From: Actinomycetota bacterium
GTDB taxonomy: Bacteria > Actinomycetota > Coriobacteriia > Anaerosomatales > JAHIQC01
Length of the DNA: 7,139 nt
Assembly (NCBI GenBank): GCA_018902765.1
Contig: JAHIQC010000205.1
Location: 1 to 7,139 of the forward strand
Direction of reading: 5' to 3'
How positions within the stretch are numbered: position 1 is the stretch's first letter; the number at the start of each line of letters is the position of its first letter. A model generated the notes under the pieces. That model was not told the origin of the DNA. It saw nothing but the letters and a program-made list of their open reading frames with translations, and did no database searches. Position numbers and translations under genes: made by a program. Positions 1 through 5,490 of this stretch are shown here, in pieces.

Positions 1-156
1 CGCGCCGAGGAGCTCGGGCTCACGATCCTCACGCGGGACTGGAGCCTGTACGACTGCAAGCACATGGTCATGGAGACGGAGAACTTCTCGGCGAAGCGCA
101 TCGAGGCGCTCGCTGCTGGCATCGCGAACGGGCTCGGGCTGTCCCAGACCGAGTAG
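1..156 (+). CDS. C-terminal fragment, possible radical SAM / B12-binding protein
   Basis: The window opens inside a plus-strand reading frame whose last 51 codons end in TAG at 154-156; the start lies outside. The fragment begins RAEELGLTILTRDWSLYDCK and continues with a Val-Met-Glu-Thr stretch and an amphipathic helix ending in SQTE. The pattern 'A-E-G-L-x-I-L-T-x-D-W-x-x-Y-D' followed by a Val-Met-x-Thr element resembles the C-terminal part of B12-binding radical SAM proteins of the BchE-like type, which is recalled from family knowledge and not proven by so short a piece. Neither a 4Fe-4S CxxxCxxC motif nor a B12-binding domain can be seen because they would lie upstream. Codon use is strongly GC-rich at third positions, supporting real coding. 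The minus strand is also open across this segment, but that is a common by-product of GC-rich coding DNA. Confidence 0.6.
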   Translation, partial: RAEELGLTILTRDWSLYDCKHMVMETENFSAKRIEALAAGIANGLGLSQTE

Positions 157-408
157 GGTCACAAGTCCGGTCTCCAGATTCGCGAGGAAGTCGGCTATCT
201 GCCCTCGGAGGTCTTCTACTACGACGACAGCGAGAGCCACGATGCCGATCACGTACAGCAGGTAGAAGCCCGCAGCGACCGCGAGCTTGGGCTGTTCGGC
301 TAGAAGGCCACCGAGCTGAGGCTGGTAGAAGCGGGAGTTCATGGTCGACAGCCATGCGAAGTCGATTGCAAAGAACGCGACGGTACATGCACCGTAGAGA
401 AGGACCAA
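157..408 (-). pseudogene. 3'-truncated DUF2177-family membrane protein gene
   Basis: Read on the minus strand from a possible TTG at 408, the frame gives a first membrane helix (KLVLLYGACTVAFFAIDFAW), the motif FYQPQLGGLLAEQP and a second helix beginning AAGFYLLYVIGIVALAVVV. This order matches the first half of DUF2177 proteins: a helix with 'A-I-D-x-x-W-L', then 'F-Y-x-x-Q-L-G-x-L-L', then 'F-Y-L-L-Y-V-x-G'. After about position 217 the similarity stops. The third and fourth helices and the 'YDLTN' region typical of the family are absent. No stop appears in this frame before position 1, so the frame runs antisense into the gene ending at 156. There is no ATG before the homologous start, and the first in-frame ATG (340-342) falls after helix one. 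An AGGAAGG stretch lies about 21 nt before the TTG, too far to be a good ribosome binding site. A decayed remnant is the simplest reading; a short expressed two-helix protein cannot be excluded. Confidence 0.6.
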
Positions 409-429
409 CTTGCTGACTGACGTGCGAAG

Positions 430-588
430 CCTTCCTAACCCAAGGTTCGGATTATGCGTATCATTCATTCATACCCAGAGCGGAGGCGGTATCGTGGTGC
501 GAGCCCATGCGCCGAAGGGGCAACCCGCGCCCGATCAACCCAAGAAGGGAACAGACTTCTTAGGCTCAACCCACTGAGGAGGACCTCC
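430..588. other. Non-coding leader region upstream of the YgaP-like gene
   Basis: I see no convincing gene here. The frame of the downstream gene stays open back to an ATG at 454, but the extra 45 residues are Arg-rich, show no family-like pattern and lack a ribosome binding site. A -10-like TATCAT (459-464, five of six to consensus) is present without a recognisable -35. AAGAAG (542-547) and CTTCTT (556-561) could form a weak 6-bp hairpin. The region separates the decayed minus-strand gene from the plus-strand gene and could hold the promoter of the latter. Confidence 0.4.
576..588 (+). promoter_or_regulatory. Strong ribosome binding site within a small inverted repeat
   Basis: GAGGAGGA (576-583) lies 5 nt before the GTG at 589 and fixes the start of the downstream gene there instead of at the upstream ATG at 454. 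The segment GGAGG-A-CCTCC (578-588) is an inverted repeat. GAGG (576-579) can pair with CCTC (584-587), leaving AGGA in a 4-nt loop, so the Shine-Dalgarno could be partly paired in the mRNA. Confidence 0.7.
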
Positions 589-816
589 GTGAATCCGTTC
601 TGCACGTTCATGGCTTCCACTACTGGTCGGATCGCTCGCGTAGTTGCGGGCATTGTGTTTGTCGCACTGGGTCTGCTTGTGCTCAAGGGCACGGCCGGGA
701 CCGTCGTGGCGGTTGTCGGTCTCGTGCCCTTGGCGGCCGGGCGCTTCGACTTTTGCGTGTTCGCTCCACTCTTCGGTTGCCCATTGAGCGGTCCGAAGAT
801 TCGCGCAGGCAAGTAG
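589..816 (+). CDS. YgaP-like (DUF2892) small membrane protein
   Basis: A 75-residue protein starting at GTG 589, chosen for the GAGGAGGA ribosome binding site. It opens with VNPFCTFMASTTGRIARVV, then a first membrane helix at about residues 16-31 (ARVVAGIVFVALGLLVL), a short Lys-Gly-Thr turn, a second hydrophobic stretch at about 35-50, and a tail with FCVFAPLFGCPLSG. The sequence 'G-R-x-x-R-x-x-x-G-x-x-x-x-x-L-G', two helices and a C-terminal 'F-C-x-x-x-x-L-F-G-C' are the hallmarks of the DUF2892 family, the membrane domain also found at the end of the rhodanese YgaP. The usual family length is about 60-75 residues, so this copy looks complete. The role of free-standing members is unknown. 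The conserved cysteines at the membrane boundary suggest thiol, sulfur or metal chemistry, but that is inference. No rhodanese gene is adjacent. Confidence 0.8.
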   Translation: MNPFCTFMASTTGRIARVVAGIVFVALGLLVLKGTAGTVVAVVGLVPLAAGRFDFCVFAPLFGCPLSGPKIRAGK

Positions 817-825
817 CAGCGCGCG

Positions 826-1011
826 GTGAGTGTCTCGTCGATGATTCAAGAGCCGAGCGCCTTCGTTCCGCTGGTGTTGTCCCTCGCGGCTCTCGCTATG
901 GTCCTTGTCTACGAGCGGTAGAGCGATGAAAGTGCTGAGCGGCATACGAGCCAGCTACTTGTGCGGTTGTTAGCGGACACGAGGCAGTCCAGTGCACGAC
1001 CAAGCCAATGA
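826..1011 (+). pseudogene. Probable broken small membrane-protein gene (in-frame TAG at 919-921)
   Basis: A frame from GTG 826 (or ATG 841) gives MIQEPSAFVPLVLSLAALAM followed by VLVYER and a TAG at 919-921. It has one membrane helix and is only 26-31 residues long. In the same frame after the TAG the reading resumes with SDESAERHTSQLLVRLLADT and ends at TGA 1009-1011. I recall a family of small uncharacterised membrane proteins that begin 'E-P-S-x-x-x-P-L-x-x-S-L-A-A-L-A', followed by 'E-A-D-E-G-x-x-A-H-x-x-Q-L-L-M' and more helices. Both halves fit that pattern, with a few residues lost at the join and the later helices missing. The simplest reading is a degraded gene. The alternative is a genuine single-helix micropeptide ending at 921. 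There is no good ribosome binding site before either start, which favours decay. The 3' part overlaps the start proposed for the diguanylate cyclase. Confidence 0.4.
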
Positions 1012-1933
1012 AATGCTGAAGACCGACGCGGGAGCCATGCCTCGTGATGGCGCCGGCGGTATCGTCTCGGTGTGGGGCGACAGGCTAATGTCATCGTCCT
1101 TGACGGTACGAACACTGTTTTGTGCGGCCCTTCTCGTGCTCGTGGCCGCGCTCGACACGTCAACCGGGAGCGAGATCAGCTTCTCGATCTTCTACCTTGT
1201 TCCCGTGTCGTTCGCGGGGGCCTACATCTCGCGTCGCGCTGGCGTCATCCTTGCCGTCGCCAGCGCTGCCGTATGGGGATACCTCGAGTTCACAACCGGA
1301 CGTGGCTACTCGGCCGCGTGGATACCGTACTGGAACACCGCTGTTCGGCTTGGCTTCTTCCTTCTCGTCAACGAGTTGATCGAGCGCCTTCGGCGAGCAC
1401 ATGCGACACAGCGAGCGCTCGCACGCGAAGATTCGCTCACTGGAATCGCGAACGCACGCGTGTTCGAGGAGTACGCTCAGCGGACCCTCTTGGCGAGCCG
1501 TCGCAACGGGCGTCCATTCACGCTGGCTTATGTGGACCTCGACCGGTTCAAGCACGTGAATGACGAGTTCGGCCATTCGGAGGGCGACAAGCTCCTTCGA
1601 GTCGTCGCTACTCTCATTGCAGACGGCGTGCGCTCGACGGATGTGGTGGCGCGCCTTGGAGGGGATGAATTCGGCATCCTCATGCCAGACACAGAGGCAG
1701 AACCAGCGCGGATGACTCTGGATCGCATCGCCGTTGCTCTTCACGACGCTGTGGGCACTCGGTGGGCAGTGGGTGCCACGGTTGGCGCAGTCACGTTCAC
1801 TCGTTCCCCGAAGGACGTGGACTCGGCTGTGCATCAAGCGGACGAACTCATGTATCGCGGTAAGGCCCAGGGACGCGGGCGCATCATACACGAGACGTGG
1901 CCCGCGGAGATTGATGGGTCATCGAGCAGTTGA
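992..1933 (+). CDS. Membrane-anchored diguanylate cyclase (GGDEF)
   Basis: This protein makes cyclic di-GMP from two GTP at the inner face of the membrane. With the GTG start at 992 it has 313 residues. Four predicted membrane helices lie at about 39-56, 63-80, 83-98 and 113-130, including SFSIFYLVPVSFAGAY, a membrane region often found before GGDEF domains. A short linker leads to the cyclase domain from about 140 with DSLTGIAN (147-154), metal-binding D182, substrate residues N190 and D199, and an intact GGDEF motif (223-227, D225 the second metal ligand). The inhibitory I-site RSTD (214-217) sits exactly five residues before GGDEF, so product feedback is expected. No PAS, GAF or EAL domain is present. 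The start is uncertain: GAGG at 981-984 supports 992, while ATGs at 1013, 1037 and 1088 would shorten only the hydrophilic N-terminus. No promoter was recognised. No c-di-GMP effector is adjacent, so the output cannot be told from context. Confidence 0.92.
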   Translation: MHDQANEMLKTDAGAMPRDGAGGIVSVWGDRLMSSSLTVRTLFCAALLVLVAALDTSTGSEISFSIFYLVPVSFAGAYISRRAGVILAVASAAVWGYLEFTTGRGYSAAWIPYWNTAVRLGFFLLVNELIERLRRAHATQRALAREDSLTGIANARVFEEYAQRTLLASRRNGRPFTLAYVDLDRFKHVNDEFGHSEGDKLLRVVATLIADGVRSTDVVARLGGDEFGILMPDTEAEPARMTLDRIAVALHDAVGTRWAVGATVGAVTFTRSPKDVDSAVHQADELMYRGKAQGRGRIIHETWPAEIDGSSSS

Positions 1934-1946
1934 CGGTGCTCTCGAT

Positions 1947-1976
1947 TTGACATGTGAGTGAGCGCCCACTTACTAT
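1947..1976 (+). promoter_or_regulatory. Sigma70-type promoter of the ABC-tetR operon
   Basis: A perfect -35 TTGACA (1947-1952) is followed after 18 bp by TACTAT (1971-1976), four of six to the -10 consensus. TTACTA at 1970-1975 gives a 17-bp spacer as an alternative. Transcription would begin near 1983, giving a leader of about 40 nt before the ATG at 2026. It is the best promoter in the window and the only one with recognisable operators. Its spacer is filled by a palindrome (1954-1973), so a bound repressor would block RNA polymerase. Confidence 0.7.
1954..1973. promoter_or_regulatory. Operator 1, palindrome in the promoter spacer
   Basis: GTGAGTGAGC-GCCCACTTAC is a 20-bp inverted repeat with 8 of 10 half-site positions matching and no central spacer. 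It lies between the -35 and -10 hexamers. GTGAGTGAGC-type palindromes are the sort of site bound by TetR-family dimers, and the operon's third gene encodes a TetR-family protein. Direct autorepression is the likely function, by inference. Confidence 0.65.
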
Positions 1977-1989
1977 CGTCCTATTACGA

Positions 1990-2009
1990 ATGTGAGCACG
2001 CGCTCACAT
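1990..2009. promoter_or_regulatory. Operator 2, palindrome in the 5' leader
   Basis: ATGTGAGCAC-GCGCTCACAT is an inverted repeat with 9 of 10 half-site positions matching; the outer eight bases on each side pair perfectly. It shares the GTGAGC core with operator 1. The two centres are 36 bp apart. It lies just downstream of the predicted transcription start and ahead of the ribosome binding site. It could be a second TetR-dimer site acting as a roadblock. As RNA it could also form a stem with a 4-nt loop, but its match to operator 1 favours a DNA-binding site. Confidence 0.65.
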
Positions 2010-2025
2010 CCCGTCAGGAGGACGA

Positions 2026-3024
2026 ATGAGCGCCATCATCACACGCGGCCTTACGAAGCGATTCGGCGATCTTGTCGCCGTCGATCGGCTCGACCTCGAC
2101 GTTCCTGAGGGGGGCGTTGTCGGTTTCGTCGGCCCCAACGGCTCAGGAAAATCCACTACCATTCGTATGCTGCTGGGCCTTATCAGCCCGTCGGACGGCA
2201 CTGGTGAAGTCCTCGGCACGTCCATCGCGCACCCTGAGCAGTACGCCCACCGAGTTGGGGCTCTCATTGAGAGCCCGTCGTTCGTGCCGTCTCTCTCGGC
2301 TGGGGCAAACCTCCGCTCGCTTGCGGCCTTGCGGGGGCTCCCCGCCAAGCGCGTCGCTGAGGTCATCGATACGGTGGGTCTCACCGGTCGGGAGCGCGAC
2401 CTCGTGAAGACCTACTCGCTCGGCATGAAGCAGCGGCTCGCCATCGCGGCGGCGCTTCTGCCGAATCCCGAGCTCCTTATACTCGACGAGCCCACGAACG
2501 GACTTGATCCTGCCGGCATCGTCGAGGTGCGTACGCTGTTGCAGGATCTCGGCGCACAAGGCCGCACCCTCCTCGTCTCGTCACATTTGCTCTCTGAGAT
2601 CGAGGCGGCTTGCAGCCAGGTCGTGATCATCCGGTTCGGCGAGATGCTCTTCTCCGGCCCGATTGCCGAGCTTATGGCAGCTACAGCCGCACATGTTGAT
2701 GTCGCTCCTGAGCACGCCCTGGATCTGCCGCACCTCATCGAGCTCTACGGTGCGCGCGGTTGGGGGGTGCGCCAGAACAACAACCACCTCGTCGTCGCAG
2801 CTCCCGCAGCGGACGCGCCGGAACTAAACAGGGTCGCCACGCAAGGCGGCATCACGCTGCGGCGGTTGAGCGCGCACGAGGAGACGCTCGAAGATGCATT
2901 CCTACGCATGACCGGCGCGACTGACCATGACAACACGCTCATTCGCTCGAACCAACGCGCCAAACGCACGGGGCTCTTCTCGCGTCACCTACCATCAACC
3001 AAGAAGGAGGCCGACGATGCTTAG
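2026..3024 (+). CDS. ABC exporter ATP-binding protein (BcrA/CcmA-like)
   Basis: The 332-residue ATPase powers an ABC-2 type exporter with the permease encoded next. AGGAGG (2016-2021) sits 4 nt before the ATG. Visible motifs in order are Walker A GPNGSGKST (36-44), signature SLGMKQ (131-136), Walker B LLILDEP (150-156), D-loop GLDP (159-162) and H-loop SSH (185-187). In the Q-loop the usual Gln is replaced by Glu (ALIESPSFVPSL, E82), as is common in the bacitracin/lantibiotic-resistance (BcrA) branch. The C-terminal element EETLEDAFLRMTG (285-297) is also typical of that branch. Thirty-five more polar, basic residues follow, which is longer than usual and overlaps the permease start by 8 nt, implying translational coupling. 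The substrate cannot be read from the sequence; hydrophobic antimicrobials, peptides or lipids are the usual cargo. Expression is probably controlled by the two operators upstream and the TetR protein of the same operon. Confidence 0.93.
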   Translation: MSAIITRGLTKRFGDLVAVDRLDLDVPEGGVVGFVGPNGSGKSTTIRMLLGLISPSDGTGEVLGTSIAHPEQYAHRVGALIESPSFVPSLSAGANLRSLAALRGLPAKRVAEVIDTVGLTGRERDLVKTYSLGMKQRLAIAAALLPNPELLILDEPTNGLDPAGIVEVRTLLQDLGAQGRTLLVSSHLLSEIEAACSQVVIIRFGEMLFSGPIAELMAATAAHVDVAPEHALDLPHLIELYGARGWGVRQNNNHLVVAAPAADAPELNRVATQGGITLRRLSAHEETLEDAFLRMTGATDHDNTLIRSNQRAKRTGLFSRHLPSTKKEADDA

Positions 3025-3802
3025 GGTCGTCAAGTCCGAGCTCATCAGACTGAACCGCCCGTCATTCATGATCGGCGGTGTCGGTGCCATGGCCCTCTTC
3101 GGCTCGATTGCCACCGTCATCGGGTTCGCGGCGGCCGGCAAGGCCGGCCCCGGTCCGGGGCAGTACATCCCCACGGTGGCCGCGCTTGCCGGGTCCGATG
3201 GCTTCACCGCGGGTCTTATGCTCGCCGCCAACTTGATTGGCATCGTCGTTTTGTCGTTCTGGGCCATTGCCGTGGCGTCGGACTACTCAACTGGTTTCAT
3301 TCGGCTGCTTGCGCAGGCTGAGCCTCGACGCTGGCGTTTGCTTGTTGGAAAGGCACTTGCTCTGGTGCTCTACACACTCGCTGGTGCGCTCGCGGCAACG
3401 CTTGCTGCTTACGGGACCGCGCTTGTATGCGCGCCGATCTTCGATGTCTCAACCGCCGCGTGGGGCACTGACACGCTCGTCACGCTTGCCGAGACGTTTC
3501 GAAACCTGTCGCTTTCGGCCGTCGTATGGGGCGTTATCGGTCTGCTGATCGCTTTGCTCACCCGTAGTTCTGGGGTGGCCATTGCTGTCGGTGTCGGCTA
3601 CGTGGTCATATTTGAGAACATGATCGTCGCGGTCTCCCAGGACGCGGGTACCTGGCTACTCGGTGGTACGCTGACCGCGCTTGCGGCAGGCGGAACGTCG
3701 GCGATTTCGTTCGAATCCGCACTACAGCTCGGGGCGGCGTATCTTGTGGCTGGTATCCTCATCGCGATTGCCGTGATGCATTTCCGAGAGATCACCTACT
3801 AG
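3017..3802 (+). CDS. ABC-2 type exporter permease
   Basis: This 261-residue membrane protein forms the channel half of the exporter. The ATG at 3017 is preceded by AAGGAGG (3004-3010) at 6 nt and lies within the last codons of the ATPase gene (ATGCTTAG overlap). An in-frame ATG at 2927 exists, but its 30 extra residues are basic and without family character. Six membrane helices are predicted at about residues 17-40, 64-86, 108-136, 164-181, 185-207 and 235-254. The cytoplasmic stretch after helix two, SDYSTGFIRLLAQAEPRRW (88-106), is the conserved coupling segment of ABC-2 permeases ('Y-x-x-G-x-x-R-x-x-L-x-x-x-P-x-R'). The length of about 260 residues is normal for the BcrB-like group. A single permease gene suggests a homodimer with two ATPase subunits. 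The substrate is unknown. Confidence 0.9.
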   Translation: MLRVVKSELIRLNRPSFMIGGVGAMALFGSIATVIGFAAAGKAGPGPGQYIPTVAALAGSDGFTAGLMLAANLIGIVVLSFWAIAVASDYSTGFIRLLAQAEPRRWRLLVGKALALVLYTLAGALAATLAAYGTALVCAPIFDVSTAAWGTDTLVTLAETFRNLSLSAVVWGVIGLLIALLTRSSGVAIAVGVGYVVIFENMIVAVSQDAGTWLLGGTLTALAAGGTSAISFESALQLGAAYLVAGILIAIAVMHFREITY

Positions 3803-3818
3803 GGAGAGGTCGTGAAGC

Positions 3819-4433
3819 ATGACCGAGCGTGGCGAAGCCACCAGACAGCGACTCCTCGACGCGGCGGCAGCCGTGTTCTCTGAGCGGGGCTATGCGCGTG
3901 CAACTACGAAGGAGATCGCGAGAGCCGCTGCGGTATCAGAAGGCACCATCTACCGGCACTTCGCTGACAAAAAGGAGTTGTTCGGCGCGGCGTTCATTGG
4001 CCGAAACGCTTCGAATGCCGTCGCAATCACAGGGTTGCCGAACCTTGCTGGAACGAAGAGTGTACGGGAGAACCTGCAGTTCCTGATGCGCGCCATCGAG
4101 GACATAGAGGCGAATGTGGCACCTCTTCAGGCTGCGATGTCATCCGATGCTGAACTCGCTCGGTCTCTCTTCTCGGAGGCGCCGCAGGGCGAAGGCGGTG
4201 CCCCTCGAATCACACCGCTGCAGCCGCTTGCGGCCTACCTTGCGGCGGAACAGAAACTCGGACGAGTGCGGGCAGACGTGGACGCCGCAGATGCCGCATT
4301 TGCGCTGTTCGCGATTCCCTTCACAGCGGTTACTTCCAGGCGCCTAGCACGCGCAGCGGGCCTGACTGCCGAGGTCGACATGATGGGCGCTCTCGACGTG
4401 GTGCTAAGAGGCCTCGAGCCAAGCCAGGCGTAG
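3819..4433 (+). CDS. TetR/AcrR-family transcriptional regulator
   Basis: A 204-residue repressor, 16 nt after the permease and so in the same operon. GGAGAGG (3803-3809) lies 9 nt before the ATG. The N-terminus is a standard TetR DNA-binding domain: helix one RQRLLDAAAAVFSERGY (9-25), then the helix-turn-helix TTKEIARAAAVSEGTIYRHF (29-48) and the closing ADKKELF (49-55). The remaining 150 residues are the ligand-binding and dimer part, which is not conserved enough to name an inducer. Being co-transcribed with the exporter, and with two palindromes at the operon promoter, it most likely represses its own operon until a substrate of the pump binds it. That circuit is inferred from gene order and operator layout. 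No separate promoter is visible for this gene. Confidence 0.93.
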   Translation: MTERGEATRQRLLDAAAAVFSERGYARATTKEIARAAAVSEGTIYRHFADKKELFGAAFIGRNASNAVAITGLPNLAGTKSVRENLQFLMRAIEDIEANVAPLQAAMSSDAELARSLFSEAPQGEGGAPRITPLQPLAAYLAAEQKLGRVRADVDAADAAFALFAIPFTAVTSRRLARAAGLTAEVDMMGALDVVLRGLEPSQA

Positions 4434-4455
4434 TTCTCGATCTTGTGCTGGCCCG

Positions 4456-4920
4456 CTAATACTCGCCTTTGATGACGAAGAACGAGCCGCGAATCGTTCC
4501 GGCTAGTTTCGACTTCTGCCTGGCGAACTTGAATCTTCCCTCGAGCTCGCTGGGCACTTCCATCCCGTCCGAAAGCTTGAAACCAACAGCTCGCTTCTTG
4601 GGGTCATCGATCGAGTACATGACATTGACCGCAAGACCACTGTCATAGAATACGTATGCCATCGCGATACCTTCCACCTCGAAGCGTGACGTCTCCAGTG
4701 GTTTGGCCGCAAACTCGATATCACGTTCTTGCTTGAGAATCCGGTTCACGTGGTTCAGGGTGTCCTGGCTCTCGCTGGCTGCCGTGACAGTGAACTCGTG
4801 CTTGTACTTGTTCATGTAATACCGCGCTTCATTTGCACGCAGTCCGGCAAGTGCTTCTGCCACGGGCGAAGTCTCCAGCCCAACCGTAGACACGTCCTTG
4901 AAATCAACGATTTTGGACAT
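4456..4920 (-). CDS. Uncharacterised soluble protein, 154 residues
   Basis: I do not recognise this protein. GAGGGAG (plus-strand 4929-4935) lies 8 nt before the ATG, and codon use is that of a real gene. It has no signal peptide, membrane segment or cysteine. The N-terminal half is helical and charged, with ANEARYYMNKYKHEF (29-43) and a likely helix around residues 50-70. The C-terminal half looks beta-rich, with EGIAMAYVFYDSGLAVNVMY (83-102) and a basic end KFARQKSKLAGTIRGSFFVI (131-150). The alternation of hydrophobic residues suggests a small alpha-plus-beta fold. The gene ends 22 bp from the converging tetR gene with no obvious terminator hairpin between them. It lies downstream of the YCII-like gene on the same strand after 79 bp, so a shared transcript is possible but not shown. 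Confidence 0.8.
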   Translation of the reverse strand: MSKIVDFKDVSTVGLETSPVAEALAGLRANEARYYMNKYKHEFTVTAASESQDTLNHVNRILKQERDIEFAAKPLETSRFEVEGIAMAYVFYDSGLAVNVMYSIDDPKKRAVGFKLSDGMEVPSELEGRFKFARQKSKLAGTIRGSFFVIKGEY

Positions 4921-4999
4921 TCGTCTCGCTCCCTCTCGGTACTCCTTGTGGCATCAGGTAGTCTCTACCCTCTGTCACGTGAAGTGGCGCCGCCGCAAC
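4921..4999 (-). other. Gap between the two minus-strand genes, with a small palindrome
   Basis: The 79-bp gap holds GGTAG-TCT-CTACC (4957-4969), a 13-bp inverted repeat, and the ribosome binding site of the downstream gene. The palindrome could be an operator half-pair or a weak hairpin. It lacks a T-run and is not a convincing terminator. No good -35/-10 pair was found on the minus strand. Confidence 0.3.
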
Positions 5000-5365
5000 T
5001 CATCCCTTCGCAGGGACGAACATCGGCCTTACCTCGACTCCGCCATCGCGGACTGCCGGATTGAGCTTGGCGATTTGAACAGCGACGTCCATGTCCGGCG
5101 CCTGCAGTACGTAAAACGCCGTGACAACCAGGTCGGACTCAACTAGCGGACCAGTGCGCACCGCGTCGCCGCGAACAGCCGTGCCTGCAGTGCTCGGCTC
5201 GAAGGCGAACCCGCGCTGTCCCGCGAAGTACGAGCCGCCCAGAACCTTGCCGCCCAGCTCCTTGGCTTGGGCAGGATAGCGCTCGAGCTGATCCAAGTAG
5301 CCGGGAGCAAGCGCCGCAGGGTCGGCGGGGGCTGGCGAATAGACGAGAACTCCGTACTGAGGCAT
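5000..5365 (-). CDS. YCII-related (DGPF) domain protein
   Basis: This 121-residue protein has the ferredoxin-like fold of the YCII/DGPF family. The start is the ATG at 5365, preceded by AAGGAG at 6 nt. The frame is open upstream to 5524, but those 53 residues have no family character. It begins MPQYGVLVYSPAPADPAALA. The middle contains GGKVLGGSYF and a RTGPLVESDLVVTAFYVLQA segment (about residues 77-96), corresponding to the 'D-G-P-F-x-E-x-x-x-x-x-x-G-F-Y' core of DGPF proteins with Arg-Thr-Gly-Pro-Leu in place of Asp-Gly-Pro-Phe. The end GGVEVRPMF (109-117) is the typical closing strand. Most relatives have no proven function; some are fused to or located near ECF sigma factors, but none is present here. 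The altered DGPF tetrapeptide keeps the Gly-Pro. Confidence 0.85.
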   Translation of the reverse strand: MPQYGVLVYSPAPADPAALAPGYLDQLERYPAQAKELGGKVLGGSYFAGQRGFAFEPSTAGTAVRGDAVRTGPLVESDLVVTAFYVLQAPDMDVAVQIAKLNPAVRDGGVEVRPMFVPAKG

Positions 5366-5490
5366 TGTGCGCTCCTTTGATCGATTCCCCTCAGTTTCTA
5401 CCCGCCGCCCGTATCGCTTATGCTTGGGGCTGGGTCGTTTAGGGACTGCGGGTTCGATCAGGAGCACCAAAGCAGGGGGCGAAACTGTCC
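5366..5490. other. Divergent intergenic region
   Basis: This 125-bp stretch separates the YCII-like gene (minus) from the DUF3795 gene (plus) and must hold promoters for both if each has its own. TATGCT (5419-5424) is a possible plus-strand -10, with no clear -35. On the minus strand TAGAAA, about 30 nt before the ribosome binding site, is a weak -10 candidate. No operator palindrome was seen. Confidence 0.35.

Noticed and set aside
68..388. Minus-strand 106-residue ATG-initiated frame
   Set aside because: It is Arg/Ser/Pro-rich with no family pattern. The neighbouring minus-strand frame carries the DUF2177 similarity, so this is a shadow.
454..588. N-terminal extension of the YgaP-like protein from ATG 454
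   Set aside because: The extra 45 residues lack family character and a ribosome binding site, whereas GTG 589 has an excellent one.
940..990. Possible integron attC-like site (GTTGTTAGCGG stretch)
   Set aside because: Neither a proper GTTRRRY core nor its paired inverse core is present, and there is no cassette-like arrangement.
1160..1891. Long minus-strand frame opposite the diguanylate cyclase
   Set aside because: The plus strand encodes a complete cyclase with all catalytic residues. The opposite frame has no family features and is a GC-rich shadow.
2927..3016. 30-residue N-terminal extension of the permease
   Set aside because: It would lie deep inside the ATPase gene with no ribosome binding site; ATG 3017 has AAGGAGG at 6 nt and starts in family style.
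4434..4455. Possible bidirectional terminator between tetR and the converging gene
   Set aside because: The 22-bp gap has no stable inverted repeat and no T-run on either strand.
5447..5470. GGGTTCGATC...ACCA resembling a tRNA T-arm and 3' end
   Set aside because: The bases flanking the loop do not pair and no acceptor stem, anticodon arm or D-arm can be formed upstream.
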